DNA of 64,000 nt from Georgenia ruanii (GTDB lineage Bacteria; Actinomycetota; Actinomycetes; Actinomycetales; Actinomycetaceae): positions 186,001 to 250,000 of the forward strand of contig NZ_VUKE01000003.1 of assembly GCF_009193175.1 (NCBI RefSeq), given 5' to 3'. A program made the translations under genes and the position numbers. Every line of letters begins with the position of its first letter. Positions within the stretch are counted from its first letter, which is position 1. Below, in pieces: positions 16,771-25,260 of this stretch. The notes below the pieces were generated by a model. That model was not told where the DNA came from, ran no database searches, and worked only from the letters and a program-made list of their open reading frames with translations.

Positions 16771-17121
16771 CGACGACAGCGGCACGCCCTCGAAGCCGGG
16801 GTCCTTGTCCAGCACGTCCATCGCCTGGTCGAGCTTGGTGACCTCCAGCAGGAACAGCAGAAGCTCGGGCGGCTCGATGAGCCGCGCCCGGGCTGGCAGG
16901 CGCGCGGCGAGGCGGGTGAGGGTGGCGACGCTGGAGGAGTCCATGAACGTCAGGCCGCGGGCGTCGATGTCCACCGGCAGGCCTCGGCGCACCGCGAGGT
17001 CCACCGCCTCGGTGAGGTCCGCGGTCAGGCTGTCGTCCAGCTCGCCGGCGAGCAGGAGGCGGGTGCGCTCCTCGGAGGCGAGCACGGACACCCAGCCCAC
17101 GTCGTTCGTCCGCCGTTGCAT
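16741..17121 (-). CDS. STAS domain-containing protein (anti-sigma factor antagonist-like)
   Basis: 126 residues. The phosphorylatable-loop region reads IDARGLTFMDSSSVATLTRL, with the serine cluster where SpoIIAA/RsbV antagonists carry the target Ser, and ELDDSLTADLTEAV precedes it. It would be controlled by a cognate anti-sigma kinase, none of which is nearby. ATG 17121 has AGAGGAG upstream. The last 30 bp including the stop are duplicated in tandem, suggesting recent replication slippage. Confidence 0.82.
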   Translation of the reverse strand: MQRRTNDVGWVSVLASEERTRLLLAGELDDSLTADLTEAVDLAVRRGLPVDIDARGLTFMDSSSVATLTRLAARLPARARLIEPPELLLFLLEVTKLDQAMDVLDKDPGFEGVPLSSRPAPDVTPA

Positions 17122-17233
17122 CGGTGCTCCTCTCGCCCGCACCTTCGGCAGGCTCCTGATTTCGGGAAGTTTACGGACTAAATCACGGTCCCGCGCGGCG
17201 AGGCTGGGCGCGCACCGGGTCGGCTCCGTCGGG

Positions 17234-17239
17234 CACGAT
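17234..17239 (+). promoter_or_regulatory. -10-like element, likely leaderless promoter of the HAD gene
   Basis: CACGAT ends exactly 6 nt before the ATG at 17246; no ribosome binding site is evident. Confidence 0.4.
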
Positions 17240-17245
17240 GGGACC

Positions 17246-17926
17246 ATGCCGCAGCCCCCCTCCCCGCTCGACGCCGTCGTCTTCGACATGGACGGTGTGC
17301 TCACCGACACCGAGACCATCTGGGACGAGGTGCGGCGGTCCCTCGCCGCGGCCGACGGCCTGCCCTGGCCGGACGGCGCGTCCGAGGCGATGCTCGGGAT
17401 GAGCACGCCGGAGTGGTCGCAGTACATGGCCGCCACCGTGGGGGTCCGCGGGGACGCGCGGGAGGTGGCCGAACGGGTCATCGACGAGATGGCCCGGCGG
17501 TACCACGAGCACCTGCCCACCCTGCCCGGCGCGGTCGAGGCCGTGACCCGGCTGGCCGCCCGCTGGCCGCTGGGCCTGGCCTCGTCCTCCCCGCGTCGCC
17601 TCATCGACGCCTCGCTGGACGCGCTGGGCATCGCCGCGTGCTTCCGGGCGACGGTGTCGACCGAGGAGGTGGCCCGCGGCAAGCCGGCCCCCGACGGCTA
17701 CGCGCGGGTCTGCGAGCTGCTCGGCGCCGACCCCGCCCGCACCGTGGCGATCGAGGACTCGAGCAACGGCCTGCGGTCGGCCTCGGCGGCCGGGATGATC
17801 GTCGTCGCGGTCCCCCACCAGGCGTTCCCGCCGGCCCCGGACGCCCTCGCGGTCACCGCCGCGCAGGTGCGCACCCTGGACGACGTCACCCCCGACCTGC
17901 TCGAGGCGCTCGCGCCGCCGCGCTGA
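17246..17926 (+). CDS. HAD superfamily hydrolase (beta-phosphoglucomutase/phosphatase-like)
   Basis: 226 residues. Motif I FDMDGVLTDTE (nucleophile and acid/base Asp), motif II SSSPRR, the Lys motif GKPAPDGY and motif IV IEDSSNGLRSA are all present, typical of subclass IA sugar-phosphate phosphatases and phosphoglucomutases. The substrate is unknown. A paralogous HAD gene lies at 47702. Confidence 0.88.
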   Translation: MPQPPSPLDAVVFDMDGVLTDTETIWDEVRRSLAAADGLPWPDGASEAMLGMSTPEWSQYMAATVGVRGDAREVAERVIDEMARRYHEHLPTLPGAVEAVTRLAARWPLGLASSSPRRLIDASLDALGIAACFRATVSTEEVARGKPAPDGYARVCELLGADPARTVAIEDSSNGLRSASAAGMIVVAVPHQAFPPAPDALAVTAAQVRTLDDVTPDLLEALAPPR

Positions 17927-18000
17927 TCCCGCGGCGCGCTGGACCCCAGCCGCGACGGCCCGGCCAGCAGCGGCACAGCCTATCGACCCAGGGACGATGC

Positions 18001-18034
18001 GGTGAGCCAGTGGGCCGGACCCGACTGACTCACC
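18001..18034. terminator. Probable terminator hairpin between convergent genes
   Basis: 11-bp stem with one mismatch (18001-18011 with 18024-18034) and a 12-nt loop, 75 bp after the HAD stop and upstream of the copA stop at 18170. Confidence 0.5.
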
Positions 18035-18169
18035 ACATCTCCACTGACCTGGCACCCGTGCCCGCTGAATGGGGTGCTGGGATCTGGGGCGCTGGGACCG
18101 GTCCGCCGGCCGGCCACGTCGTTGCGGAGGCGACGCGCCTACCGCAGAGGGCGCGTGAGCGGCCCCGAC

Positions 18170-20554
18170 TCAGCCCGCGCGGCGCAGCCGCAGCGAGTTC
18201 GTCACGACGATGACGGAGCTGGCCGCCATCGCGGCGCCGGCGATCATCGGGTTGAGCAGCCCGAGCGCGGCGAGCGGGATCGCCGCGACGTTGTAGGCGA
18301 AGGCCCAGAACAGGTTCTCCTTGATGATCCGCAGCGTCCGGCGGGAGATGCGGATCGCCGTCGGGGCCGCCCGCAGGTCACCGCGCACCAGGGTGATGTC
18401 GGAGGCCTCGATCGCCACGTCCGTCCCGGTGCCCATGGCCAGGCCCAGGCCCCGCCGGCCGGCCTGGGCGAGGGCGGCGGCGTCGTTGACGCCGTCGCCG
18501 ACCATCGCGACGACCTTGCCCTGCGCCTGCAGGTCCGTGACGACGTCGAGCTTCTGCTCCGGGAGCACCTCGGCGACGACGTGGTCCGGGGCGATGCCGA
18601 CCCGCGTGGCCACCCGCTCGGCCGCGGCGCGGTTGTCCCCGGTGAGCAGGTACGGGGTGATGCCCAGAGTCCTGAGCTGCGCGATCGCCTCCGGGGAGGT
18701 GTCCTTGACCTCGTCGCGCAGCGTGAGCGCCCCCCGGGCCCGGCCGTCCCAGGCAGCGACGACGGCGGTGGCCCCGTCGCGCTCGGCGGCGCGGTGCTCG
18801 CGGGTGACCGCGTCCTCCGGCGCGGCGCCGACGACGCCCTGCGCGGCGAGCCAGGACGGGCGCCCGACGAGCACGAGACGAGGGGTGCCGCCGTCGTCCA
18901 CCGTGGCGGACACGCCCTGCCCGGCGTGGTTGGAGAAGTCGGTGGACCGCGGCAGGGGGCTGCCGTCCTGGGCCGCGCGGGCGGCCTCGGTGACGGCCCG
19001 GGCGATGGGGTGCTCGCTGCCGGCCTCGGCGGCGCCGGCCAGGCGGAGGACGTGCGCCGCGTGGTCGTCGCCGGCGGGGGTCAGGACCTCGGCGAGCCGC
19101 ATGCGGCCCTCGGTGACGGTGCCGGTCTTGTCCAGGACGATGGTGTCGACCTGCCGGGTGGACTCGAGGATCTCCGGGCCCTTGATGAGGATGCCCAGCT
19201 GGGCGGCCCGGCCGGTGCCGACGAGCAGCGCCGTCGGGGTGGCCAGCCCGAGCGCGCAGGGGCAGGCGATGATGAGCACGGCGACCGCGGCGGTGAACGC
19301 CGACTGCACCGGGTTGCCCAGCAGCAGCCACGCCGCCAGCGTGGCGAGCGCGAGGACGATGACGATGGGGACGAACACCGCGGAGATGCGGTCCGCGAGG
19401 CGCTGGACGGGCGCCTTGCCGGTCTGCGCCTGGGTCACCAGGCGGCCGATCTGGGCCAGCGTGGTCTCCTCGCCCACCCGGGTGGCGCGCACGAGCAGGT
19501 TGCCGGCGGTGTTGACGGTCGCGCCGGCGACCTCGTCGCCGGGCCCGACGTCGACGGGCACCGGCTCGCCGGTGAGCAGGGAGGTGTCCACGGCCGAGCG
19601 GCCCTCGACGACGACGCCGTCGGTGGCCACCTTCTCGCCCGGGCGCACGACGAACAGGTCGCCCACGGCGAGCGCGTCGATCGGGACCCGGGTCTCCGTG
19701 CGGTGGCCCTGGGCGTCCCGGGTCACCCGGGCGACGTCCTTGGCGCCGAGGGAGAGCAGGGCGCGCAGCGCGTCGCCGGCGCGGCGGCGCGAGCGGGACT
19801 CGGCGTAGCGGCCGGCGAGCAGGAACGTCGTGACCACCGCGGCGGTCTCGAAGTACATCTCCGGCGCGGCGTGCATGGCGCCCTGGGCGGGGAAGAGCGA
19901 GAACTGCATCCGCAGGCCGATCTCGCCGGCGCCGCCGAGCGTGATGGCCCACAGCGACCACAGGCTCGCGGCGCCGACGCCGAGGGCGACGAGGGTGTCC
20001 ATCGTCGAGGCCCCGTGCCGGGCCGCGCGCAGCGCGGAGGTATGGAAGGGCCAGGCGCCCCAGGTGACCACCGGCAGGGCCAGCACCAGGACCAGCCACT
20101 GCCAGCCGGGGAACTGCAGCGCCGGGACCATCGACAGGACGGTGACCGGCACGGTGAGGACGGCGGAGACGATCAGGCGGCGGCGCAGGTCGGCGGCGCG
20201 GCGGTCGGCGGGGGCGGAGGTGTCGGCGTCTCGTGCGGCGGCGGTCTCGCTGCCGGCGCCGGCGTCGCGCGCGGCGGCCGGGGCCGGCTCGGGCGCCGTC
20301 GTGCGCCGGCGCGTGACGTGGGCGGTGTAGCCGGCGGCCTCGACGGCGGCGAGCAGGTCGGCGTCGGGGACGTCCTGGGCGAGGTCGACGTGGGCGGACT
20401 CGGTGGCCAGGTTGACGGTGGCGCGCACGCCGGGGACCTTGTTGAGCTTCTTCTCGACGCGGTTCACGCAGGAGGCGCAGGTCATGCCCTCGACGGCGAG
20501 GTCGGCCTCGCCGAGCGGGACGAACGGGGCGGTGGGGTCGGTCGCGGTGGACAC
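18170..20554 (-). CDS. copA: Copper-translocating P1B-type ATPase
   Basis: 794 residues. One N-terminal HMA domain ([17 protein letters not shown], about residues 21-37), eight expected membrane helices, the [16 protein letters not shown] metal site, phosphorylation motif DKTGTVTEG, the SEHPIARAV loop and hinge [12 protein letters not shown] are all intact. C-terminal YN and MAASS residues complete the Cu(I) site pattern. It exports Cu(I) at ATP expense. The start is GTG 20554. It is the last gene of csoR-copZ-copA; a 185-bp gap separates it from copZ. Confidence 0.95.
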   Translation of the reverse strand: MSTATDPTAPFVPLGEADLAVEGMTCASCVNRVEKKLNKVPGVRATVNLATESAHVDLAQDVPDADLLAAVEAAGYTAHVTRRRTTAPEPAPAAARDAGAGSETAAARDADTSAPADRRAADLRRRLIVSAVLTVPVTVLSMVPALQFPGWQWLVLVLALPVVTWGAWPFHTSALRAARHGASTMDTLVALGVGAASLWSLWAITLGGAGEIGLRMQFSLFPAQGAMHAAPEMYFETAAVVTTFLLAGRYAESRSRRRAGDALRALLSLGAKDVARVTRDAQGHRTETRVPIDALAVGDLFVVRPGEKVATDGVVVEGRSAVDTSLLTGEPVPVDVGPGDEVAGATVNTAGNLLVRATRVGEETTLAQIGRLVTQAQTGKAPVQRLADRISAVFVPIVIVLALATLAAWLLLGNPVQSAFTAAVAVLIIACPCALGLATPTALLVGTGRAAQLGILIKGPEILESTRQVDTIVLDKTGTVTEGRMRLAEVLTPAGDDHAAHVLRLAGAAEAGSEHPIARAVTEAARAAQDGSPLPRSTDFSNHAGQGVSATVDDGGTPRLVLVGRPSWLAAQGVVGAAPEDAVTREHRAAERDGATAVVAAWDGRARGALTLRDEVKDTSPEAIAQLRTLGITPYLLTGDNRAAAERVATRVGIAPDHVVAEVLPEQKLDVVTDLQAQGKVVAMVGDGVNDAAALAQAGRRGLGLAMGTGTDVAIEASDITLVRGDLRAAPTAIRISRRTLRIIKENLFWAFAYNVAAIPLAALGLLNPMIAGAAMAASSVIVVTNSLRLRRAG

Positions 20555-20739
20555 GGATTCTTCTTCCCGGGAGTCGGGTGGCGCGGCGTCGACGGTACGC
20601 GACGCCGGAGCCGGGTGCCTGGGCGGGTGGCGGGAGGCACCCCGCTCGGTGGGGAGGGGATGGCGTCGCCGGCAGCAGCGGGCGGCGCCACCCGGCAGTG
20701 GCGGTGGACGGCGCCGGCGGGCCCGGGCCGTTCCACGGG

Positions 20740-20985
20740 TCAGTCGCGGTGGATCGCGGCGACGGCGTAGCCCGCCTCGTCCACGGCGGCGCGGATGGCG
20801 GCGTCGTCGAGGACGACGTCGGAGACGACGGTGACCGGGGAGAGGCCGCCGGCGTTGAGCTGGACGGAGACGTCCTTGACGTTCTCGAGCGCGGACAGCT
20901 CGGTGGTCACGTGCTGCACGCAGTGCCCGCAGGTCATGCCCTCGACGTCGACGACGGTGGTCCGGTCGATCTCGGTGGTGCTCAT
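20740..20985 (-). CDS. copZ: CopZ-like copper chaperone (HMA domain)
   Basis: 81 residues, a single HMA fold with the metal loop GMTCGHC (about residues 16-22). It carries Cu(I) in the cytoplasm, probably to CopA. The start is ATG 20985 with AGAGGAG upstream. It lies between csoR and copA on the same strand, the usual order of actinobacterial copper operons. Confidence 0.92.
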   Translation of the reverse strand: MSTTEIDRTTVVDVEGMTCGHCVQHVTTELSALENVKDVSVQLNAGGLSPVTVVSDVVLDDAAIRAAVDEAGYAVAAIHRD

Positions 20986-21056
20986 CTCGTTCTCCTCTGT
21001 GTGAGCGGGGGCGGCGCCGGTGCGGCGACGTCGGTCGGTGGGGACCGCGCGGTGGG

Positions 21057-21338
21057 TCAGGAGCGGACGAGCCGCGCGATGGCCTGGGCGGCCTCGGCGA
21101 CCTTCTCCTGGCCCGCCTCGTCCGAGGCGCGGGCGGCGTCCACGACGCAGTGGCCGAGGTGGTCCTCGACCAGCCCGATCCCGACGGCCTGCAGGGCCTT
21201 GGTCACCGCCGAGATCTGCGTGAGCACGTCGATGCAGTACGTGTCCTCGTCGACCATGCGGGCGATCCCCCGCACCTGCCCCTCGATGCGGCGCAGCCGC
21301 TTGAGGTACTGCTCCTTGGTCCCGCTGTATCCGGGCAC
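21057..21338 (-). CDS. csoR: Copper-sensing transcriptional repressor CsoR
   Basis: 93 residues, all-alpha DUF156 family. [17 protein letters not shown] opens the first helix, Cys-Ile-Asp-Val (YCIDVLTQ) gives the first metal Cys and DHLGHCV gives the His and second Cys of the Cu(I) site. On Cu(I) binding the tetramer leaves DNA and the operon is expressed. The GTG start at 21338 is preceded by AAGGAG. Two matching operators lie upstream. Confidence 0.94.
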   Translation of the reverse strand: MPGYSGTKEQYLKRLRRIEGQVRGIARMVDEDTYCIDVLTQISAVTKALQAVGIGLVEDHLGHCVVDAARASDEAGQEKVAEAAQAIARLVRS

Positions 21339-21386
21339 GCCGGCTCCTTCGGTCCTGCACGGCCCCCTGCGGGCCGCGACAACGAC

Positions 21387-21415
21387 AACGTACCCCCTGG
21401 GGGTATCGAGTTCAA
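21387..21415 (-). promoter_or_regulatory. csoR-copZ-copA promoter
   Basis: On the minus strand, -35 TTGAAC (21415-21410) and -10 TACGTT (21392-21387) are separated by exactly 17 bp. Operator 1 fills the spacer and touches the -10, which explains repression by occlusion. The predicted 5' untranslated region is about 40 nt. Confidence 0.75.
21390..21406. promoter_or_regulatory. CsoR operator 1
   Basis: GTACCCCCTGGGGGTAT, close to the known CsoR consensus GTATACCCCNNNGGGGTAT-type G-tract palindrome. It overlaps the spacer and -10 of the promoter. Confidence 0.8.
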
Positions 21416-21417
21416 GA

Positions 21418-21434
21418 GTACCCGGCGGGGGTAT
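21418..21434. promoter_or_regulatory. CsoR operator 2
   Basis: GTACCCGGCGGGGGTAT, a second imperfect copy 28 bp from operator 1, lying just upstream of the -35. Confidence 0.65.
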
Positions 21435-21540
21435 GTGTGGGCGGGGACGAAGGTCCTCCGGGCTGCCCGTCCCGGGGGAGCGTGGCTCTCGGTCCGGGGG
21501 AATCGGCGCACGTCCGGCTCACCGACGACGCCTACGAGCG

Positions 21541-21610
21541 GCCCGCCGAGGTGTCGACCGCAGGGCTGGCTCGGGCTGCCCGCCGAGGTGTCGACCGCAG
21601 GACTGGCTCG
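21541..21610. repeat. Direct repeat, two 33-bp copies with 37-bp period
   Basis: 21541-21573 and 21578-21610 differ at one base. They lie in the ~210-bp gap between the CsoR operators and the stop of the YezG-like gene. A partial third copy of the CTGGCTCG element follows. No coding role seen. Confidence 0.8.
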
Positions 21611-21646
21611 CGCTCGAGACCGCTGGCTCGCGCGCGGACGGGCTGC

Positions 21647-23227
21647 TTACGCGCCGGACTCGCCGGCGGCGCCGGCAGCGGCCTCGGCCAGCCGGGCGCG
21701 GAGCCAGTCCGGGGTGTGCTCCTCGTCCCGGGGGTAGCGCCGGACGTCCTCGGCGAACTCGGCGGCCTCGATCGGCGTGCTCCACTTCGGCTCGTTCGTC
21801 GAATCCACGTTCAGCGTCAGCGTGCCGTCGGCCGCGAGGGTGGCCAGGGCGGTGAACCAGGTGCCCTCGCCGGGGTTGTAGCTGACGTGGCGCAGCTGCG
21901 AGAGCGCCTGGCCGACGTCGTCGGCCAGGCGGGGGAGGACGACCTCCTTGCCGTCCTGGCCGGTGACGGCGCCGAGGATCTCCCCGCGCGACCCCGCCAT
22001 CCGGCACAGCACCCGCACCCGGGTCCACCCCGCCGGCAGCCCGGTGGCCAGCCCGCGGGCGACCCGCTCGAGCAGGTCACCGTGGGCGGCCAGCGGGCCG
22101 CTGGCGGTCGCTTGGGCCTGGGACGGGGCGGCGCCGCCTGGCGCCGCGCCGTCGCCCGCCGTGGCACCGGCCCCGACGGGGCCACCCGCCGGCCCCGCCG
22201 GCCCCACGCCGGCCGCGGCCGCGCCGGCCCCCGTCGCGGTTGCGGCCGCACCCGCCGCGGCCGCCTCGCGGGCGGCACGCGCCTCGGCGAGCTGGCTCTC
22301 CTTGGCCCAGGCGTTGGGCACCCGCTGGGTGTAGCGGACGTCGGTGAGCGCGCTAAGCGCCGCGGTGGTCTCGTAGACGCCGGCGTCGATCTTGTCCATG
22401 AGCATCCGCTCGGCGGCGTCGGCGTCGTACGCGAGCGAGCTGACCCGGCACATCACCTCGCCGTCGGGACCGGGGCCCTGGTCGACGATGCGCACCGGCA
22501 GCCCGTGCCACCGGGCGGTGGCGTGGATCTCGAAGAGCTCGACGTCCGCGGCGGGGACCTGCTTGGCCCACGTGCCGGCGTTCGTGCGGGTGAAGCCGTG
22601 CTCCTCCGAGCCCGCGGCCATGGTGACGAGGGTGACCACGGTGGGGGCGCCGTCGTCGTCCGTGCGGACGTCCACCGCGAAGGTGCCGAGGTCGAGCTTG
22701 GCCAGCGGACCGACGAACTTCGACGGCGCCAGCGCGTGCAGCTCGTCGCCGGCGAGGTGGTTCTGCCAGCCGAAGGCGACGCCGTGGTAGGTGCCGACCA
22801 GCTCGGGCTCCTCCGCGCCGGGGGTGAAGCGCCACAGTCGGGCGCCGGGGGTCAGCCGGGTGTGCTCGAGCCAGGACAGCGGCGCGACGACGTCGCCGGC
22901 GGCGGCCAGGCCGGTGCCGGTGAACGGTGGCCGGTCGAGGAACGGCCCGCCGGTGGCGCGCCGGCCCGCCTCGTCCGCGCCGCCGGTGGCCCGGACCAGG
23001 TTCGCGGTGGGGGAGGCGGGCAGGTGGAGGATGTCGATGGGGCGGTCCGGGGCGAACGGGGAGCCGGGGAAGCCCAGGCCGTGCAGCTCGAACAGCGCTG
23101 CGGTGCTCGTCACGGCGGCGACGTCCGCGGCCGGGACGACGAACCCGGCGACCCGATCCAGCCCGCGCTCGAGGTAGGCGGCGGACATCGGCGGCGTGAT
23201 CGCCTTCTGCAGCGTGACGGTGCTCAT
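21647..23227 (-). CDS. Two-part hypothetical protein with C-terminal YezG/DUF600-like (immunity-type) domain
   Basis: 526 residues. The N-terminal ~315 residues are not recognised (for example VGTYHGVAFGWQNHLAGDEL and DVRYTQRVPNAWAKE). An Ala/Gly/Pro-rich linker (about 318-378) joins them to a C-terminal ~148-residue region with HGDLLERVARGLATGLPAGW, HVSYNPGEGTWFTALATL and EFAEDVRRYPRDEE, the layout of YezG/DUF600 proteins, many of which are immunity proteins of polymorphic toxins. No toxin gene is adjacent. The start ATG 23227 is assumed. The gene stands alone between the copper operon and Ppx/GppA. Confidence 0.6.
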   Translation of the reverse strand: MSTVTLQKAITPPMSAAYLERGLDRVAGFVVPAADVAAVTSTAALFELHGLGFPGSPFAPDRPIDILHLPASPTANLVRATGGADEAGRRATGGPFLDRPPFTGTGLAAAGDVVAPLSWLEHTRLTPGARLWRFTPGAEEPELVGTYHGVAFGWQNHLAGDELHALAPSKFVGPLAKLDLGTFAVDVRTDDDGAPTVVTLVTMAAGSEEHGFTRTNAGTWAKQVPAADVELFEIHATARWHGLPVRIVDQGPGPDGEVMCRVSSLAYDADAAERMLMDKIDAGVYETTAALSALTDVRYTQRVPNAWAKESQLAEARAAREAAAAGAAATATGAGAAAAGVGPAGPAGGPVGAGATAGDGAAPGGAAPSQAQATASGPLAAHGDLLERVARGLATGLPAGWTRVRVLCRMAGSRGEILGAVTGQDGKEVVLPRLADDVGQALSQLRHVSYNPGEGTWFTALATLAADGTLTLNVDSTNEPKWSTPIEAAEFAEDVRRYPRDEEHTPDWLRARLAEAAAGAAGESGA

Positions 23228-23308
23228 GGTGGGCCTGTCGGTCGGGGACGCGGGGCTGCCTCGACTCTAGGTGGTGCGCGCCACGGCCCGCGCCCCGCCC
23301 GGCTGCCA

Positions 23309-23355
23309 GGCGCGGCCGTGCCCGGCCGATCGGCGCGGTCGTGCCCGGCCGCGCC
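23309..23355. repeat. 20-bp direct repeat and flanking inverted repeat upstream of the Ppx gene
   Basis: 23309-23328 and 23332-23351 match at 19 of 20 bases; 23309-23318 is also the exact inverse of 23346-23355. It may fold into a hairpin in the divergent promoter region. Confidence 0.6.
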
Positions 23356-23402
23356 AGGCGCCCGCGCCGCGGGCGGCCGTCCGGCCCGGCGGCGCGCGCC
23401 GC

Positions 23403-23408
23403 TACCGT
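23403..23408 (+). promoter_or_regulatory. -10 element, leaderless promoter of the Ppx gene
   Basis: TACCGT ends exactly 6 nt before the ATG at 23415; no ribosome binding site is present. Confidence 0.55.
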
Positions 23409-23414
23409 GTGCCC

Positions 23415-24344
23415 ATGCGTCTGGGCGTCCTCGACATCGGCTCCAACACCGTCCACCTCCTCGTCGTCGACGCCGTACGGGACGGGCGCCCGGACCCCGC
23501 GGCCGACGACCGCAGCACCGTGCGCCTCATGCGCTACCTCGACGACGAGGGCCGCATCGACAACGACGGCGTGGCGGCGCTCTCCGAGGCCGTGCGCAAG
23601 GCCGCGAAGGCCGCCAAGCGGCTCGGGGCGGAGGAGCTGATCGGCATCGCCACCTCGGCCATCCGCGAGGCGACCAACGGCCCCGAGGTCCTCGCCCGGC
23701 TGGAGGAGATCGCGGGCGTGCCGCTGCAGGTGCTCACCGGCAGCGAGGAGGCCGAGCTGACGTTCCTCGCGGCGCGCCGCTGGCACGGCTGGGCCGCCGG
23801 GCGGCTGCTGGTGCTCGACATCGGCGGCGGGTCGCTGGAGATCGCCATGGGCATGGACGAGCTCCCGGACTACGCCGTCTCCGTGCCACTGGGAGCCGGC
23901 CGGCTCACGCACGACTTCCTGCGCTCCGACCCGGCCACGGACAAGCAGCTCGACGCCCTGAAGTCCCACATCAAGAAGACGCTGGCGCCGGTGGCCAAGG
24001 AGATCCGCAAGCAGGCGGCCCCCGACCACGTGGTCGCGACGTCGAAGACCTTCCGCTCGCTCGCCCGGCTCGCCGGTCAGCGGGTCGAGGTGATCGGCCC
24101 CGAGGAACGGCGTCGCATGCAGCTCGCGGACCTGGTGGACTGGACCCCGCGGCTCGCGAAGATCCCGGCGGAGCAGCGCATGGAGCTGCCCGGGATCACG
24201 CCGGAGCGCACATACCAGATCGTCGCCGGCGCGATGGTCGCGCAGCGGGCGATGAAGGACCTGGGCATCGAGGAGATCGAGGTGTGCCCCTGGGCGCTGC
24301 GCGAGGGGGTGCTGCTGCGCCGGCTGGACGTCCTGACGGACTGA
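23415..24344 (+). CDS. Ppx/GppA-type exopolyphosphatase / pppGpp phosphohydrolase
   Basis: 309 residues, the short actinobacterial form. The ASKHA-fold phosphate loops are clear: LDIGSNTVHLLVVD (residues 5-18) and LVLDIGGGSLEIAMG (about 136-150), with ATSAIREATNG between them. It hydrolyses terminal phosphate of polyphosphate or pppGpp; sequence does not decide between them. The frame extends upstream, but ATG 23415 is supported by its -10-like hexamer and by homology to the usual N-terminus. Confidence 0.9.
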   Translation: MRLGVLDIGSNTVHLLVVDAVRDGRPDPAADDRSTVRLMRYLDDEGRIDNDGVAALSEAVRKAAKAAKRLGAEELIGIATSAIREATNGPEVLARLEEIAGVPLQVLTGSEEAELTFLAARRWHGWAAGRLLVLDIGGGSLEIAMGMDELPDYAVSVPLGAGRLTHDFLRSDPATDKQLDALKSHIKKTLAPVAKEIRKQAAPDHVVATSKTFRSLARLAGQRVEVIGPEERRRMQLADLVDWTPRLAKIPAEQRMELPGITPERTYQIVAGAMVAQRAMKDLGIEEIEVCPWALREGVLLRRLDVLTD

Positions 24345-24464
24345 GCGCGTCGAGCGGCGCCGAGTCCCAGGACGGTGTGTCCCACGGGGACGGCGGGATG
24401 GGCGTCGCCAGCGGGTGAGGCGCCGTCGTCCCGCGGTCAGGCGGTGGCGTCGTCCTCGCGCGGG

Positions 24465-25151
24465 TCAGGCGGCGTCGTCGCCCGTCTCGCCGGAGGGGCG
24501 GGCGACCCGCATGGCCCGCACGCGGGACACGACGAACCACGCCAGGGCCAGCACGACGAGGACGATGACGACCTTGGTGAAGACCCCGACGTAGTTCTCG
24601 ACGACGCTCCAGTTCTCCCCGAGGGCGTAGCCGGCCACGATGAGCGCGGTGTTCCACACGAGGGACCCGGCCGCCGTGAGGACGGTGAAGAGCACCAGCG
24701 GCATGCGGGTGATGCCCGCGGGGATGGAGATGAGGCTGCGGAAGATGGGGATCATCCGGCCGAGGAAGACGGTGCCCTTGCCGTGCCGGTGGAACCACGC
24801 CTCGGTCTTGTCGACGTCCTCGATCTTGACCAGCGGCAGCCAGTTCATGATCGCCCGGGTGCGCTCGCGCCCCAGCAGCGCACCGACGCCGTAGAGCACC
24901 CACGCCCCCACCACGGACCCGGCCGTGCACCACACGATCATCTCGACCAGGCCGAGCGAGCCCTGCGACGCGGTGAACCCGGCCAGGGGCAGGATGACCT
25001 CGCTGGGCAGCGGCGGGAAGATGTTCTCCAGGGCGATGAGCAGGGCGGCGCCGAGGCCGCCGAGCGCCTCCATGACGCTCACCGCCCAGGCGGCGACGCC
25101 GTCGAGGGAGGCGGTGGCGGTGGACGAGGCGCTGGCGAAGATCGGGGTCAC
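24465..25151 (-). CDS. DedA family membrane protein
   Basis: 228 residues, the standard DedA length, with ENIFPPLPSEVILPLAGF near residue 42 and GRMIPIFRSLISIPAGITRM in the second half: the acidic and basic motifs required in E. coli YqjA/YghB. The family is linked to undecaprenyl-phosphate and lipid flipping and to envelope homeostasis. The start is GTG 25151; a TACCGT hexamer ends 8 nt upstream. It follows purB by about 110 bp on the same strand. Confidence 0.9.
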   Translation of the reverse strand: MTPIFASASSTATASLDGVAAWAVSVMEALGGLGAALLIALENIFPPLPSEVILPLAGFTASQGSLGLVEMIVWCTAGSVVGAWVLYGVGALLGRERTRAIMNWLPLVKIEDVDKTEAWFHRHGKGTVFLGRMIPIFRSLISIPAGITRMPLVLFTVLTAAGSLVWNTALIVAGYALGENWSVVENYVGVFTKVVIVLVVLALAWFVVSRVRAMRVARPSGETGDDAA

Positions 25152-25260
25152 GAGCGGCTACGGTACGGCCGATTCCTGGGAATGTCGTGAAGACGGCCTG
25201 TGACGCCCGCGGCGCCGGGCCGCCGGAACCGGGCGCCGCGCCGGCGCTGGCGGCGCAGGC

